From: an uncultured Synergistales bacterium
GTDB taxonomy: Bacteria; Synergistota; Synergistia; Synergistales; Aminobacteriaceae
Assembly: GCA_905235735.1 (NCBI GenBank)
Contig: CAJOMU010000004.1
Location: 62,001-126,000 of the forward strand
Reading direction: 5' to 3'
DNA: 64,000 nucleotides
A program made the position numbers and the translations under genes. The notes below the pieces were generated by a model. It saw only the letters and a program-made list of their open reading frames with translations. It searched no databases and was not told the DNA's origin. Of the stretch, positions 63,679 to 64,000 are shown piece by piece (within the stretch, counting starts at the first letter, position 1; every line of letters starts with the position of its first letter).

Positions 63679-64000
63679 ATGAACAGCATAATGCAATATG
63701 AAACAGTATCTCTCAATGATGAGGAATCATCTCTCGTCATTCTGAATCAAACAAAACTCCCGAACGAAATCGAAATACTTCACCTGAAAACTCAAAATGA
63801 AATCTGGAATGCAATCTACTCTCTTCAGGTCAGAGGTGCTCCCGCAATAGGAATAGCCGCAGCTTTCGGTCTATATCTCGCGGCCAAGAAGATAGAAGCA
63901 AATGATTATGCTTCATTCATGAGGGAATTACGGGATGCAAAAGATTATTTGAACTCATCACGTCCAACTGCAGTTAATCTCTCATGGGCATTAAACAGAA
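63679..64000 (+). CDS. mtnA: S-methyl-5-thioribose-1-phosphate isomerase, 5' part
   Basis: This gene runs off the right edge; about 107 residues are visible. MtnA converts methylthioribose 1-phosphate to the ribulose form in methionine salvage. The [28 protein letters not shown] block, split here by family numbering, and [12 protein letters not shown] are typical. It belongs to the eIF2B-like family. A TATAAT at 63626 may be its -10. Confidence 0.93.
   Translation, partial: MNSIMQYETVSLNDEESSLVILNQTKLPNEIEILHLKTQNEIWNAIYSLQVRGAPAIGIAAAFGLYLAAKKIEANDYASFMRELRDAKDYLNSSRPTAVNLSWALNR

Overview
The window is a bacterial chromosome segment, most likely from the phylum Synergistota (Synergistetes). 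The best clue is the subtilase at 61550-63106, which ends in a Gly-Gly-Cys-Asn motif, a hydrophobic helix and a basic tail, the layout of the Synergist-CTERM sorting signal. Other features fit an anaerobic, amino-acid-fermenting relative: a sodium-translocating decarboxylase beta subunit, a thiamine salvage operon and an ECF transporter behind the ribosomal cluster. Genes are tightly packed, with many ATGA or TAATG overlaps, several TTG or GTG starts and clear intrinsic terminators.

Layout. Positions 1-3845 carry glycogen metabolism (glgP 3' end, glgA, glgC). Positions 3901-9371 hold mnmA, a PLP aminotransferase, a phospholipase D-type synthase, a VTT-domain membrane protein and two tandem paralogous small exported proteins. 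Positions 9458-13786 are a TPP-riboswitch-controlled thiamine salvage operon (thiM, thiE, a HAD phosphatase, a thiD-tenA fusion, thiN). A cold-shock gene follows, then a giant Ig-repeat exported protein (14399-18985).

From 42184 down to 19254 lies one long minus-strand series without an obvious internal terminator: rpsL-rpsG-fusA-tuf, the S10, spc and alpha operons with secY, adk, map and infA, then rplQ, a fused ECF ATPase, ecfT and truA. A small-protein/GNAT gene pair is wedged between ecfT and truA. Beyond rpsL (42429-50332) is an accessory block: an AAA ATPase with a DUF4276 TOPRIM-like partner, a second small-protein/GNAT pair, and a second giant Ig-repeat protein in the opposite orientation to the first.

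The right part (50713-64000) has a divergent aroB homologue, hpf, lepA, hemW, the SRP RNA, a cation/proton antiporter, an orphan decarboxylase beta subunit, a Glu/Pro-repeat protein of unknown function, guaA, the Synergist-CTERM subtilase, tRNA-Thr, an integrase remnant, tRNA-Val and the start of mtnA.

The most interesting points are the duplicated small-protein/GNAT pair (a candidate toxin-antitoxin-like system), the ATPase/DUF4276 module beside the str operon, the aroB homologue that has lost several catalytic and metal-binding residues, a thiamine route that needs a phosphatase which the HAD gene could supply, and the two Ig-repeat giants flanking the ribosomal cluster as inverted copies.
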